Source: Litoditis marina (taxonomy: Eukaryota; Nematoda; Chromadorea; Rhabditida; Rhabditidae). From it: DNA of 64,000 nt. This document shows positions 1 through 11,233 of the stretch, one piece after another. Within the stretch, counting starts at the first letter, position 1, and each line of letters starts with the position of its first letter. Below the pieces are notes generated by a model. That model was not told where the DNA came from. It worked only from the letters and a program-made list of their open reading frames with translations, and did not search any database. The stretch spans positions 10,533,960 through 10,597,959 of the forward strand of contig OZ038437.1 of the NCBI GenBank assembly GCA_964036275.1, in the 5' to 3' direction. Made by a program: the position numbers and the translations under genes.

Positions 1-169
1 GTGAAACGAACTATATGCAACTCTTTTCTGAACGTTTCCCAAAGCTAATTTTATCGCACAAAAAAATTGTTAAACCACTTCCCGTTTAGGTGATATGGAA
101 ACAAAAGATTTACAAAAGTGCTAATATAACCACTTTTTGATTTTCATTTTACAATAAAAATAGTGGCAA

Positions 170-245
170 GCGGCCAGACCATCGATTACAATGTAGGGTG
201 CGCTTGACCAGCATAGCTGACTACATCAATGGGTAAAACGAACTA
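170..245 (-). mobile_element. End fragment of a TA-target terminal-inverted-repeat element
   Basis: Read on the minus strand, this stretch starts TAGTTCGTTTTACCCAT and continues with a segment like the left end of the complete element at 33766-34528 (both contain an AGTCAGC(C/T)ATGCTGG word). The plus-strand end CGAACTA at 239-245 is followed by TA, as expected for TA target duplication. A second GAAACGAACTATA sits at 4-15, so the window may open inside a cluster of these elements. No opposite terminus is visible here, so this is a partial copy. Confidence 0.55.
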
Positions 246-287
246 TAAAAACAATGTCCCACACTCGAAATTGATGACTTTTTGACT

Positions 288-440
288 GGACTATAGTCGT
301 CGCCAACAGAAAGGTGACAGGGTACTGTATATCTCACTTTCCACTATAGCTTGCCGGTTATGTGCTTAAGTAGCGCAGTGCTTAGCGTCCTGATACAAAT
401 CTTTTGCCCGCGTGCTCGATTCTCGCGAGAGACAGAAATT
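288..440 (+). repeat. SINE-like repeat with a tRNA-like 3' part
   Basis: The 5' part (TAGTCGTCGCCAAC then GGGTACTGTATAT) matches copies at 27845-28030, 40905-41045, 57245-57420 and 58500-58635. The 3' part has a Pol III A-box-like word (TAGCGCAGTG, about 371-380) and a degenerate B box (GCTCGATTCTC). The anticodon stem does not pair, so this is not a functional tRNA gene. It is the most diverged copy of the family. Confidence 0.6.
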
Positions 441-2200
441 TATAAATTTGGCACACACTATACCTCTTTTTGCTCCAGCTCGACCCTTGCCTTTTGAATC
501 ATGGACAACTGCACAGCTATGTCTGAAAAGAAGGAAAAACGTTCTGAGTATTGAACCTTTTTATCCAGACCGAAGCTTACCACTTACACTTACCGAAGCT
601 AATTGAAAACGATTTGTGCATTGCAATTAAGACTAGGCGAACACTAAGACGGGAAACTAGGAGGGACAGTCAAATTGTTCCGTTTTTTTACATTGAGTAA
701 TACAGCAAGAGAACATACCTCGGAAGGCGTGATTTGGCGCGTGGTGTAGCATGACATCAGTACGACGGCAATTGGGGCACGCGAACCGCGTGTTGGTTTT
801 ACGGTTATCCGCTCCTCTCACCATTGTGGGGCCGGCATTCCCGTGGATTATTCTGGAAGGAGTGTTTTACAAACATTAGCGTCATCTATCAGGTTGGAAA
901 AATTTTTAAGTTTCAGGTTTCTATTTTTACAGTTCCAAAATTTTACCTTTTAGTGTCTTACGGAAAATTGATCGCGTCTTCAAGTTTACCAGAATGTCGT
1001 ATTGAGATGAGTAGAAGAATGGACCATAGAAAAACAGGTCGATATCAACCTTACCTTTCAAACTCAACAAATGAGAGACCGATGAGAGTTTCACGAAATT
1101 TTGCAACTAACTGTACACACCCGACCTTTAACTCCAACTTCAATAGTAGCTATCGTGAAGAGAGTAGTGGAAGGACGGAAAAATTCACTAACAATGTCTA
1201 CTAACAATATACTAAAAGTTTTTAAGGAAGAATCACCTCCTTTTCTGCTCTAGGAAGAACTGGAAGAACAAATGATTATTGTTATAGTAAAAATCTTTCG
1301 AGATCAAGAGAACCAGATAATTCAAACTTTCAACAACCAGAACGACATACAGTCGATTTGAAGAGAATCGGCCTCAGAGCTCACGATATCAGACACCAGT
1401 ACGAACATTAAACTCCTTAGTTTCCATCCCAACAAGTATTAAATCAAGTTTTATTTTTCCGATGACTTTGTTTATTTGTACTACAATTTGTAGTTTGCTC
1501 AACAACCGAAGCCATACCATATCGTTAATTCAATTTGTGCGGAAATTTGAAATCTGGTTGGCCAATCGCCTTTCCCGACCCCATTGAATGTAGAATGAAT
1601 GAGGACAAAAAAATTTTCGGAATGGCTACAGTAGGTTTTACACAGAAAAACTGAACCCACTGTCAGATTAGCTTTTCAGTGCCTCAATAAGACGAGAGTT
1701 ATTTGTACTTCATTATATTTTCATATAGTATTCACACACAATTCGGACAATACTTACACTACTTCACTTGAACCATCACTTTGTCAACAACTAGCAAACT
1801 CTCAAATGTATGAGAATACCCCGTTGAAAAAATTAGGATCTGACGTTTATAGCACAAATCATGATGTATTATACTCGTACCCGTGGCTAATTGGAACCAC
1901 TTGTAGAGCAACTTCTACATTATTTATAGAAAGGCAAGAGCTGGTTTATACAACTTTTTGTGCGATAAAACAAGCTTTGAAAAAACGTCCGGAGATTTTT
2001 TACTTATGTAAGTCTGTGTCGAAGCTCAATATTATGTAAGTCTGTGTCGAAGCTCAATCAATATTGCCTGCAAAAAAAGCCAGTCAGATTCACCGAACAT
2101 CATCATCTTCTATAATCTAAACTCAAAACACTTTCGGTAAATTGTAGTTTGGTTCGGAAAAAGTGCACGAGAAATGTTCACGTAGGCTGATGATTCAAAA
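441..2200. other. No supportable gene
   Basis: AT-rich DNA with only short chance frames (longest about 126 codons at 824-1204, low complexity and lacking any recognisable domain). No paired splice sites around conserved peptides and no strong inverted repeat were seen. Confidence 0.4.
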
Positions 2201-2209
2201 TACGTTACA

Positions 2210-2690
2210 CAGAATATCTATGTCGTTTTTAGGACTTTTATAGTATGCTCGCGATGTTATTATGTTTCAATCATGTTTCACGAGAGTAAGCATTTTTTGC
2301 ATGGATTTGTCATCAGAAAACTCAAACTGACTACTAAACTGATTTTTCATTAGAAAACTCTAAAAATATAATCATTATGAAAAATTAACGTAACAAGGCC
2401 ACAATATCCTTTTCATCATCTAAATTTTTCTTCTTTCATTTCTCCAATCGAAGTGACGCATCCCACAATGTGAAAAGTCACGTGTTGAATCAAGAATAAA
2501 TCTATTCTATTCTACTCTACTAGAAGAAAAAAGGATAGAAGAAACGACCAGCTAATACGTTATGAGAAAGTGATACAGCGTGCTGACCCGCTTACGTAAG
2601 TTACGCAACCAATTATGTCACAGCTACAGTCTTCTGCGAAGTAATGAGATATGTAAACATTAGACAGAAAAGACGTCTCAAAAAGCAGCT
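2210..2690. repeat. Interspersed repeat, paralogous to 9530-9820
   Basis: Shared words in the same order at both loci include GTTTCAATCA, AAAACTCAAACTGACTACTA, CTGACCCGCTTACGT, CACAGCTACAGTCTTCTGCG and ATATGTAAACATTAGACAGA. The copy here contains the inserted retroposon end at 2440-2525. No coding potential is evident. Confidence 0.65.
2440..2525 (+). mobile_element. Retroposon 3' end with AATAAA and TTCTA repeats
   Basis: The stretch ends in an AATAAA hexamer followed at once by short tandem CTATT/TTCTA units. It resembles minus-strand copies at 32968-33060, 38466-38550, 51062-51145 and 61695-61770, which carry GTGCCACA, a short inverted repeat, AATAAA and a simple tail. A poly(A)-type signal against a short tandem tail fits the 3' end of a non-LTR retroelement or a SINE it mobilises. 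Confidence 0.5.
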
Positions 2691-2835
2691 TACCTTCCTA
2701 ACAAGCCAGGCTCAGTTTTCCATCGTTCTTTTAAAAGGAATCGACGTTAATGATAAAGTAGTTGGAGTGCAATGAACAGTTTTAGCGGTATATCGAGTTT
2801 TGATTTCACAGTTTTGTCACCCATTTTCAAAAGAA

Positions 2836-2960
2836 ATATGGAGAAAACAAACCTCTATCGAACAGGTAGTAAGTTTTTTGGGAGCAGTGAATACGACTAG
2901 TCTCCAGAGATGTATGCTCTGATTCTGATGGCGGCAACTAGGACAAGAGAGGCGGGTATT
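2836..2960 (-). repeat. Diverged copy of the core exon family
   Basis: On the minus strand this reads GAGCATACATCTCTGGAGAC, matching the core of the family described at 17267-17497 and 13317-13417. The flank extends similarity to 10905-11130 (AAGAAATATGRAGAAAAC). No intact frame. Confidence 0.45.
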
Positions 2961-3069
2961 TATACCATCCACGAAAGCCGGATGCTCTCTAGCAAACGAC
3001 AGGCTGGGAAAGATGATTAAAGGGGGACAGAGAGAATAGTTTATATGAAAGAGCTGCTTAGAAGAAACT

Positions 3070-3160
3070 GATATATATATATATAGGCAAGTAAGGTTTG
3101 TTAGTTTGAATAAAAAAGGATATATATAAATATATATCTATATATATATATATACACTTG
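3070..3160. repeat. (AT)n microsatellite
   Basis: Several interrupted runs of TA/AT dinucleotides (3071-3086, 3120-3160). A smaller run lies at 4551-4566. Confidence 0.85.
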
Positions 3161-3207
3161 CATACGGTTCACATGTTTTAGTCTGTTGTGGGGCGCGCCA
3201 CGTCATG

Positions 3208-3231
3208 TTTAGGTACCCCGGGGTACCTAAA
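3208..3231. repeat. Perfect 24-bp palindrome
   Basis: Half-site TTTAGGTACCCC is followed directly by its reverse complement. It is isolated in AT-rich DNA and contains two GGTACC words. Confidence 0.8.
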
Positions 3232-3575
3232 CTAGCTTTCCTTCCTGTCCTCCTTTAAAGGGACCGTTTCTCGATGATTTGGATCGATTAAAAAACATGA
3301 AGTCTCCAGAAACTGCTTTGATAGTGTACTGATGGTCCCTCACTATTACACAAAAAAAGAAAAATGTAAATCAGTCGAGAACCAACAAATAACAAACTTC
3401 CAGTGAATAATTTTTTCTGACTTCCCCTAATAGAACTGTTAACCGAGTTCAAAATTTCGAGTTTTCGAGTTCTGGGAAATTTCGAGTTTTCATGTTTCAA
3501 GTTCGACTTTAACAAGCCTATTCCTTAACCACAGGAAATTGAGATACAATTCCCGCCTTTCCTATTTTTTCTTAC

Positions 3576-4004
3576 TCACTTACTACACCAAACTCGGTGA
3601 AAAAGAAACAAGTGAAAATAACACTTACATAAGTAGCGCTTCCCACTTTTGAGGTATACTGCTAGTCTCGGGGCCCCCTCCACGAAGAACAGATCGAGAC
3701 AGTGGACCTCCTTGCGAATCAACGAGGCAACAACCGCTTGATGCAAAAGTCCGACGGTCACGAATCCAACAAATGCGGACATCAAATGAAGGTCCCCAAG
3801 GCGAGGAACAGCCAAAGCCATTCATCGTGGCTTGATCATACTGTAAAGAATCAAGGTTATCTGGGAAACACTATCATCGGGCACGCACTCACTTACTGCC
3901 ACCGCAAGCCGGATAGCCGCCGTCTCAAGATACGCGCCCGCTGCTATTAATAGACAGACGGGGCAACCGGTAAATGTTACGCAAGAAATGTCACTTAATA
4001 TCAA
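3576..4004 (-). pseudogene. Unidentified coding remnant with hydrophobic segments
   Basis: One minus-strand reading frame runs from about 4004 to 3630 with a single in-frame TGA at 3822-3824. The translation has hydrophobic stretches (for example VCLLIAAGAYLETAAIRLAV and SAFVGFVTVGLLHQAVVASL), which suggest membrane segments. GC content is higher than the surroundings. A good donor (TTAT then GTAAGTGTT) occurs near 3628. I do not recognise the family. A short intron across the TGA is the alternative to a nonsense mutation. Confidence 0.4.
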
Positions 4005-4019
4005 ACGTTTTAACTTGAA

Positions 4020-5230
4020 GTAATTTACCTATCATACCAAACTTCAGTAGAAGTAATTAATAAGATTTTTACAACTGTATGATTGTTGTTCCATCTCTCA
4101 ATTAGAGACCAACCCTTTCCCTCAGACTGGATTCTGAATCGAAGCTATTGACCGAAAATTTGTTTTTGAAAATGATATTATATCCGTGATCGCCTCTGAA
4201 CAATAGACTTTTTATGGTTCTATGAGATTGAGGTTAATCTATGAGACCTTAGTTAGTAATGTTTTTCGTGATAACTGAGCGTACGAAGGACTGTTCGTGG
4301 ATTTGAACCACTTTCAAGACATCGTTCCTCGTTAGGGCAACAGTTCTTAGAATCGTTTGGCCCTCGGAAACTTTCGAAACCTCAGGTTTTACATTCATTC
4401 AATTCTAATCTGACGTCATACGCCCTTTCCTTACGTGTTATATACTTGTTTACAGAAAACATCGCTCGCATTGTTCCTTACTTGTCTAACTGTGAACTTG
4501 TTCTTTACTATTACTCTCAAATTAGTTAGTTAGAGATCAGAAAAAAAACATATATATATATATATCGAGATTTGCTAGTCACCTAGGCGCATATTGGCAA
4601 TGTTTGGTTATTGAGAGACAGATAAGATATATATATCAGTTAAAGTTAGGTGTCCAATGAGTTCAAAAAAATCTCCCAAGACCTCCATATCAAGACCCTG
4701 AACTCACCTGCTAAAGGAACTTGACTATAGATAATTACTCTAGAAACACCAGTTGAGATTAGATATTCATTACATGAAACATTACATAACATTATTGACA
4801 TATGGACTATGAGGATGAGGAGAGAAACTACACTAACAAAGACTAAGAAACTACATTAGATAGATAACTACATGAGATAGATGTTAGATAGAGGAAACAT
4901 AAAGACGGCCGTCCATGGTCCGGGCAGGTAGGTCGACTAAGGGTTACGCCTCCGGCTATTGCTAGTTGTCTGCGTATCTTCTCTCTCGGCTATTTGTCTG
5001 CGTCTCTTCTCTCTCGTCTGAGCTGCGATGGTCCCTCTACTATGTATTGGATATCGGGCGCGGGGACTATGTTGATCAGAGAGGTAGGCAATATATCTCT
5101 CCTTGTCGGATTATAATGAATCCAGTTAACTTGAGGAACTTACATAAGTATTGATTGTATGAAGTGTAAGTGACTCAATCGGATATGACAAGTTAAAACA
5201 TTTATTTGTGCGACAGAATGGCTTTGAAAA
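4020..5230. other. No supportable gene
   Basis: AT-rich sequence with a short (TA)n run and two near-repeats of GTCTGCGT(A/C)TCTTCTCTCTCG at about 4969 and 4999. No conserved peptide or paired splice sites were recognised. Confidence 0.4.
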
Positions 5231-5234
5231 CACT

Positions 5235-5440
5235 TCCTGAAAAAAAGTTGGATATCAGTGTTCTCAGTGTGGGAAAACATGATTGGAGCGCTGCTTGTGG
5301 GCGCCGTCTGGGAAACATCTCTGCCGATGCCGAGCCGGTTGGTTGCCGATGCCCTGCCAGAAGGATGCCGTTTTGACCAGTCAGCTCGGCGCCGGCAACC
5401 ACCCGGCATGGCATCGGCAACCAATGGGCGCGCCCCTGAT
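5235..5440. repeat. Inverted-repeat element with GC-rich arms
   Basis: Arm TTGGTTGCCGATGCCCTGCC (about 5338-5357) faces GGCATGGCATCGGCAACCAA (about 5405-5424). The left part (GCTTGTGGGCGCCG, about 5293) recurs at 34371 inside the 33766-34528 element, and the arm word GCCGATGCCCTGCC recurs in the perfect palindrome at 9400. All three probably belong to related elements. Confidence 0.6.
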
Positions 5441-5449
5441 AACAATTCA

Positions 5450-7480
5450 TAATGTTCATCCGGTTCCTTCTTGTCGATTATTTGTCAGTTTATTACTATA
5501 ACAATATGAAACAAAGTTGAATTGTAATTAAATTATACTTTTATTCATAAAACATAGCATAAACACATAATTTATCACTTCAAATATACACAGATTCCAC
5601 GTAGAAATAGATGGTCGCATTCCTGTTTTCACTCGTCCAGAGCAGAAAAACTCGATCTGAAATGTAAAAATGAACGTATCGGAATGAAATGCACATTAAC
5701 ACCTCGGCAAACGTTGCTTACAACCCAAAAACTAGAGTAACTCACGCTAATTTACTCTTTTGATCCAATTACACTGATATGAAGGCATACACCACAAGGT
5801 TGTCCGAATAGTCAGAAAATTTCGAAAAACGGACTACTTTTCAGCCGAAAACATTAAAATCGGTCTACTTTTGATGGAAAATTCTAAATTTTCACGTGTT
5901 CACATCTGAAAACGGCTTACTTTTTGTCGCTTAGTCAGAGCTTACTGGTGTATGATTGAAGGTGTTTAAATTAAATAAGAATACGTTATTTCTTTCTTAA
6001 GTAACAGCTTCGCGGTAAAAAAAGTTGATTCCATTTGTGGTTACAAGAATACCGACTAATATCGAGAGCACGGAAAATAATTGAAATTGGTCAATCTCAA
6101 AATGTTTCCATAAAATTTCGACTATCAGTCCGTTGATTTATGAACGAAAGTCTCACGGTAGTTTCATGTCAATGACATCGATTTACAGTGAAATTGCCAT
6201 TACTTTGCTAAAACTTTGATGATCCTGAAATAACAGAAGTCCCAGATAACTAAACTAACCACTAATGGGCTTTCTAGAAGATCTCGCGTGAACGGATCCT
6301 TCGCATGACGTTAACAAATATATCTGCAAAAGGCGCCATGAACCAAAGCACCATATACACAGCACACAAAATAATACACGGCAAATGTTTGATGCAAACT
6401 CAAAACGCTTTTTCACATAAGAAAATTAGCTGTCAAATTGTGTGAAAAGAGCAATTAGTGCATCACAACCTTAAGTTTACTGCTCATCCGTGTAGACAAA
6501 TGAACTGGAGAGACATTGACAAATGAACTGGAGAGACACGCACACGAGTTTTCACAAGTGATAGTAATGAAAACCAACCTTAATAAGTCGCACTGCAGAT
6601 TATATTCGAAACTCCTGATGCTCACTTCCGAGTGGCCTGAAATCAGCAGTAAGGATGATGAATGCTCGAAATAGAACCGAATAATCACAACACAACAAAA
6701 ATGGGTAACACTTTATTCGCGGACGAATAATCAGTGCTTAAGCTGAGAACGAAGATAGATTACGTGACTTGTATTCAGTGGGAGCAAAAATCTAAAAGCA
6801 AAAAGCGAAAGAGAGAGAACTAATATTAGCCATTAGCCAATAAATGTCGCGAGTTTGAAAAGGCCTTATGAGAAAATCGGGCATTCTACTGCTAATAAAA
6901 AACAGACTACTGGCATTTACAGCTGTGAAATAGAACTTGCCAACGCCTAACATCTTTCGCTAAGGAGAAGTAACAAAAAGATCATATCTGGCCTAAAATG
7001 TTGCCTTTGAACCCATTTTTTGCGCTCGGCAGTAGTTGGTAGGGTCAGAATCATACGAAATTTTAATCATCCTATGCTGAACTAAAATATGATAACAGAA
7101 ATAATTAAATAAAACCAACTTGAAACAATAAAAATTAGTAAAAAGTGGGGGAACCAACAAATGTGTGAGTTGTGTTTGGTTTGACCTCGATATCAGCAAA
7201 AAGTGAACGATACGAATTGCTGTGATACTGTAGCAGAAGTATTCTGCAAAAATAGAACAATACAAATGTTGCACAATGGTTCACGAAGCCCGCATGATAT
7301 TTCAGAAATTGCCGAATGGTATTTCATGTGTGCTATGTTGCCTATTCACTGAGTGGATCTTGTGAACTCAATATATTATTATGGAAATCTTAGTTTTGTG
7401 TGTGCACGAAGCCAAATGCAGACCATAAAATTGCTGGTGCTGTAATATAACGCTTTTTTAACGCTAAGTTACTGGCTCTG
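5450..7480. other. No supportable gene
   Basis: AT-rich, with only short frames without conserved motifs. A local duplication of AAATGAACTGGAGAGACA occurs at about 6498 and 6521. Nothing else was recognised. Confidence 0.4.
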
Positions 7481-7562
7481 TGACTATCAACAACTGAACG
7501 AAAACGCTAATTGTTCCGATTGACATGTACACCGCTTTTAGCGCCGATAAGCGAACGGGATT

Positions 7563-8640
7563 GGCGCCATTGAGCAATCTACAATTAGAGACACCGAATC
7601 ACTTACAATATAGCCATTATTTCCGATACCACATGAAAAACCTTCATGTTGAAACTTTCTTGTTTTTCGTTCCAGCGTCAATTGGCACACATGTCTGGCG
7701 CCAGAACGAAACGAAATTTTCTAGGTTTTTGAGCTACCAGTACACACTACATGTGTCAATTACTGAATGGAGCAATATTCAAACTATTCAATTGTCAGTT
7801 CGTGTGTTTTTGTTTTGGCGCCATTTGGCGTCTGTTCCGAGCCAGAAGATAAAATTCGGTTTTGAATTTGTGGATCTATATTTCACATTGGAATATTCAA
7901 TATCTGTTAACTTGAAACAGTTTGATAGACGATAACTGATATTTTTCCAACTTTGGCGCCAATTGGCGCCAGCGCACAATGCCAACAGAACTTTTTTTGA
8001 TTTTCAGATTGAGCATCTTACTTGCCATGTGATAGTTATTTAGTGTACCGAATTTCAGACGATTCCATTGACGCTGTCGTGAGTTTGGGTTTTGGCGCCA
8101 TCTGGCGCCTGGTTCGAGCGCCAGAAGAAAAATTTCAGTTTTGGAAGAAGACTTTCACACTTTTCACCAAATTATTCGATTTCTATTAGTGTTCAACATT
8201 TTAGTTGATGATAAATAGTGTTTTGCCGTTTTTGGCGCCTATTGGCGCCAGCGCCGGGGGCCAATGATGATGTATCCATCTCATATTTGACGCGCCGGGC
8301 TAACTCCTGCATTATAACTCATGTTCCAAATTTCAGCTAAATCGGTTCGGTAGTTTTTCCAATAGTGGTTTTTGGCGCCTATTGGCGCCCGCGCCCGGCG
8401 CCAATGAGGAGCTATACATCTCATATTTGGCGCGACATGCTAAATTTTGCATTGGAATTCATGTTTCAAATTTCAGCTAAATCGGTTCGATAGTTTTTCC
8501 AATAGTCGTTTTTGGCGCCTATTGGCGCCCGCGCCCGGCGCCAGAGATTACATATACATTTCATACTTGGCGCGACGAGCTAACTTTTGCCATAGAATAG
8601 ATGTTCCAAATTTCAGCCAAATTGGTTCAGTAGTTTTTCC
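7563..8640. repeat. Phased 140-bp tandem array carrying GGCGCC doublets
   Basis: GGCGCC words occur at about 7563, 7697, 7817, 7955, 8094, 8234, 8374 and 8514. Spacing is 120-140 bp and exactly 140 for the last intervals. The last three units are clearly homologous over their whole length, each with GGCGCCTATTGGCGCC followed about 100 bp later by TTTCAGCTAAATCGG or a variant. Homology fades leftwards while the phase is kept, as in an old satellite expanding from its right edge. Confidence 0.75.
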
Positions 8641-8960
8641 ACTACGATGCGGACAGAATTCCGTGAGGGAGGAGGGACGAGGGAGGAGGGAGGAGGGACG
8701 AGGGAGGAGGGACGAGGGACGAATTACGGCGGAACTTTTCAACAACGACACGAAACCATAACTCAGGCGAAAATAATCCGATTTGGCTGAAATTTTCACA
8801 CAATGTTCAATTCGTGATTCTCTAACGTTCTCTCCTTTTAGTTTTCAAAAAAAGAATATGTTTGAAGATTTTTGGTAATTAAAAGGAAAAAACGAGTCCG
8901 CAATGGCCAAACCAAAGACAACTCACGCAGAGCTTCGCGCTCCGCGCGATGCAGCAAGAA
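8600..8960. repeat. Minisatellite flanked by inverted AAATCGG arms
   Basis: A purine-rich minisatellite of GGAGGGACGA-type units (about 8667-8723) lies between AAATTTCAGCCAAATTGG (8608-8625) and its near-perfect inverse at 8778-8795. Downstream comes ACCAAAGACAACTC and a GC-rich hairpin-like run (GCTTCGCGCTCCGCGCGATG, about 8931-8950). The same order of parts recurs at 46050-46385 with a different (CCCA)n minisatellite, so this is a repeat family rather than coincidence. Confidence 0.65.
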
Positions 8961-9376
8961 AGTTGCGAATTTCGAAAATGAGCTCAAATAAAGGTCTGCA
9001 AAGCACCCAGTACGGTATAGCTGGGGCGCGGCTGGTGTTGCCAGTGAGCGACTGCTCGGGTTGAAAATACGAAAAGCGAACAATAAACAGGGAAAACACT
9101 GTATTTGTTATTGTAACAAGAACTTTTAGAACTGAATAATAAAAGTCGTTGTATATTGTCTTGCTCAGGATGTAGAACTCCGAAAACAATTATAAGATGA
9201 TCGCATGTGTATTGTAGTGATTTTCTAAACGGAAATTTTGGTTAACTAATGTCAGTTTCTATCAACCCAATCATTGTACTAACTTTTCGAAAAGTAATGA
9301 GTTTATAAAAATCGTATTTTATATCCTTATCAACCAGTTTGACCCCTCTAATTGTGATTTTATCGGATTTTAGCCT

Positions 9377-9530
9377 TTGTCGGCGGCGAGCCGGTTCGTT
9401 GCCGATGCCCTGCCGGGTCGACCCGGCAGGGCATCGGCAGGATTCTATCCGAGGTGGAACTTATCGCAGCTGAGATCAATACCGAGCTTGTGGAACAATT
9501 TTGATAAGAATTATTGCAGGAGCGATCAGA
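9377..9530. repeat. Element with a perfect 40-bp palindrome
   Basis: TGCCGATGCCCTGCCGGGTC at 9400-9419 is followed without spacer by its exact reverse complement, ending at 9439. The downstream flank (GCTGAGATCAATACC, then GGAACAATTTTGAT) resembles 34393-34436 inside the TA-target element, so this may be the interior of a relative. Confidence 0.75.
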
Positions 9531-9820
9531 TCTATTTATATAATTTTTTCAATCGTTCTAAGACATTTATCGTATGCCTGCGATATTATTATGTTTCAAT
9601 CAGTCAGAACTATTTTTGGCATTTATTTGTCATAAGAAAACTCAAACTGACTACTAGAAAAAGACTATAGAGTATGAAAGAAAACAACCAGCTAATGAGC
9701 TGTGACAAATATGATACAGCGTCCTGACCCGCTTACGTGAGTTAAGGAACAAATTACGTCACAGCTACAGTCTTCTGCGGAGTAACGAGATATGTAAACA
9801 TTAGACAGAACAGACGTAAA
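9530..9820. repeat. Interspersed repeat, paralogous to 2210-2690
   Basis: Contains the same ordered words as 2210-2690 (ATTATTATGTTTCAATCA, CTGACCCGCTTACGT, CACAGCTACAGTCTTCTGCG, GATATGTAAACATTAGACAG) with point changes and small indels. Confidence 0.65.
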
Positions 9821-9964
9821 TAATAGGATTGTTCGGTGATCGATTACTTTAGAGAAACAAAAACTTGGTGAAACAGCTATAACAGTATCTCTCAAGATTT
9901 CAAGATTTATTTAGTTCACTTCATATCGTTTCGAAATGGTGTTCCTTGACTGCCCTCAGTATCT

Positions 9965-10040
9965 CTACAACAGTATAACAGTATAACAGTATAACAGCTA
10001 TAGTAGCTAGTAGCTATAGTAGTAGTATAACAGTATCTCT
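9965..10040. repeat. Short tandem repeat and palindrome
   Basis: Tandem ACAGTATAAC-type units are followed by AGCTATAGTAGCTAGTAGCT, which is nearly self-complementary. Probably simple-sequence DNA. Confidence 0.6.
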
Positions 10041-10552
10041 CTATTTTTCTAGTTTGAAGATTCATCCACTCTGACCATTTTTTGTATAGCTTACTTGGAC
10101 AATAATAAAGGGTACTTGATGTTAGGACATGGGTCAAAACCGTACCAATCTGAGCTTGATTACGCAAATTTGGTCCGGAAGTTTGACTTGTAAATTGTCC
10201 CAGCATTCGATACAGAATGAACAAAGCAGATACTTATTGATTCCAGAACATTACTTTCAGGTTTTCAACAAGGTTTATGAGATAAAAACTGACCTGTCAT
10301 TGGGTTGTACAGATGAGTATTAATGTTTGCTCCACTATATACGACTGGCATGTAGAAGTTTATGCTCAAAACAAAGAAAACGAGATGAGAAGTCAGAGAC
10401 GATGTAATCTGAAAAAGTGCTATTTTTCATTCCGGTTTGGTTACTCGAATTGATTAGTACGAAACACATCCAGTTCCTCAAACTTCTAACTCTAGTGTGT
10501 TTGATAAGTCACTTTATTCTATCTCGCAGCTAGATCATCTTTTACTTTTCCA

Positions 10553-10672
10553 GAGGCCGTATGCATGAAACATCCCGGGCCGGGTTGGGATGCTATCCCG
10601 AGCTGAATTGGCCGGGAACTAGCTCGGGATAGCATCCCAACCCGGCCCGGAATGTTTCATGCATACGGCCTC
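10553..10672. mobile_element. 120-bp near-perfect foldback
   Basis: A left arm of 52 nt (10553-10604, starting GAGGCCGTATGCATGAAAC) and right arm (10621-10672) are reverse complements with one mismatch (C/T), separated by 16 nt. The arms are GC-rich (CCCGGGCCGGGTTGGGATGC) in an AT-rich neighbourhood. It has the shape of a foldback MITE. A transcript would form a long hairpin. No second copy is present in this window. Confidence 0.8.
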
Positions 10673-10904
10673 AGTTCAATGCAAAAACGATTTACAAAAT
10701 TGTATTTACGTGTTTCTTTAGAAAGAAAAGCATGATGAGAAGTTGGTGAAAACTAGGTTGAGTCAAAATAAGTTTCAAACACTGTTGTGGTTGAATACTA
10801 TTGGCAATGATCGAAACTAGATTGTTATATACATGTTCATGTTACGGTGCTTCGAATGGTTTGGCGATATCTCTCTTCAACCTGCTGTTTTTCTATCAAA
10901 GTAT

Positions 10905-11130
10905 TTGAAGTGCAATGAAGAGTGTATTTACGTTTCTTTCGAGTTTAGATTGCACAGCACATGATTATCACCGATTTTTGAAAGAAATATGAAGAAAACT
11001 GACCTTTTATCAAACAGGCAAAGATCTGTTATGAAGTAGTGAATACGACTACTTTTCAGAGATGTATGCTCTGATGATGAGCATAAAGGAGAATACTATC
11101 CACTAGGGTTGTCCCGCCCACAACTTAGTT
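10905..11130 (-). repeat. Diverged core exon family copy and flank
   Basis: The minus strand carries the core (GAGCATACATCTCTGAAAAG) and, further left, the CCGCCCACAA word seen in the 17267-17497 family. The flank matches 2760-2920. A nearby core also occurs at 10332-10367 (TATATACGACTGG, then TATGCTC). Confidence 0.45.
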
Positions 11131-11233
11131 AGATTGCTGTTGAATGACCCACATAGGCAAAATGACCCTTGCAATAGGCGCTAAGTATCCTTTGGCAAAA
11201 GCTATAAAGACGCAAGTGTTAGCCTAAGATGTA

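Noticed and set aside
824..1204. 126-codon plus-strand frame
   Set aside because: Asparagine/serine/threonine-rich translation of AT-rich DNA, with no domain and no splice or composition support.
7525..7935. 136-codon plus-strand frame
   Set aside because: It lies across the diverged units of the 140-bp GGCGCC array, so the frame is explained by the repeat.
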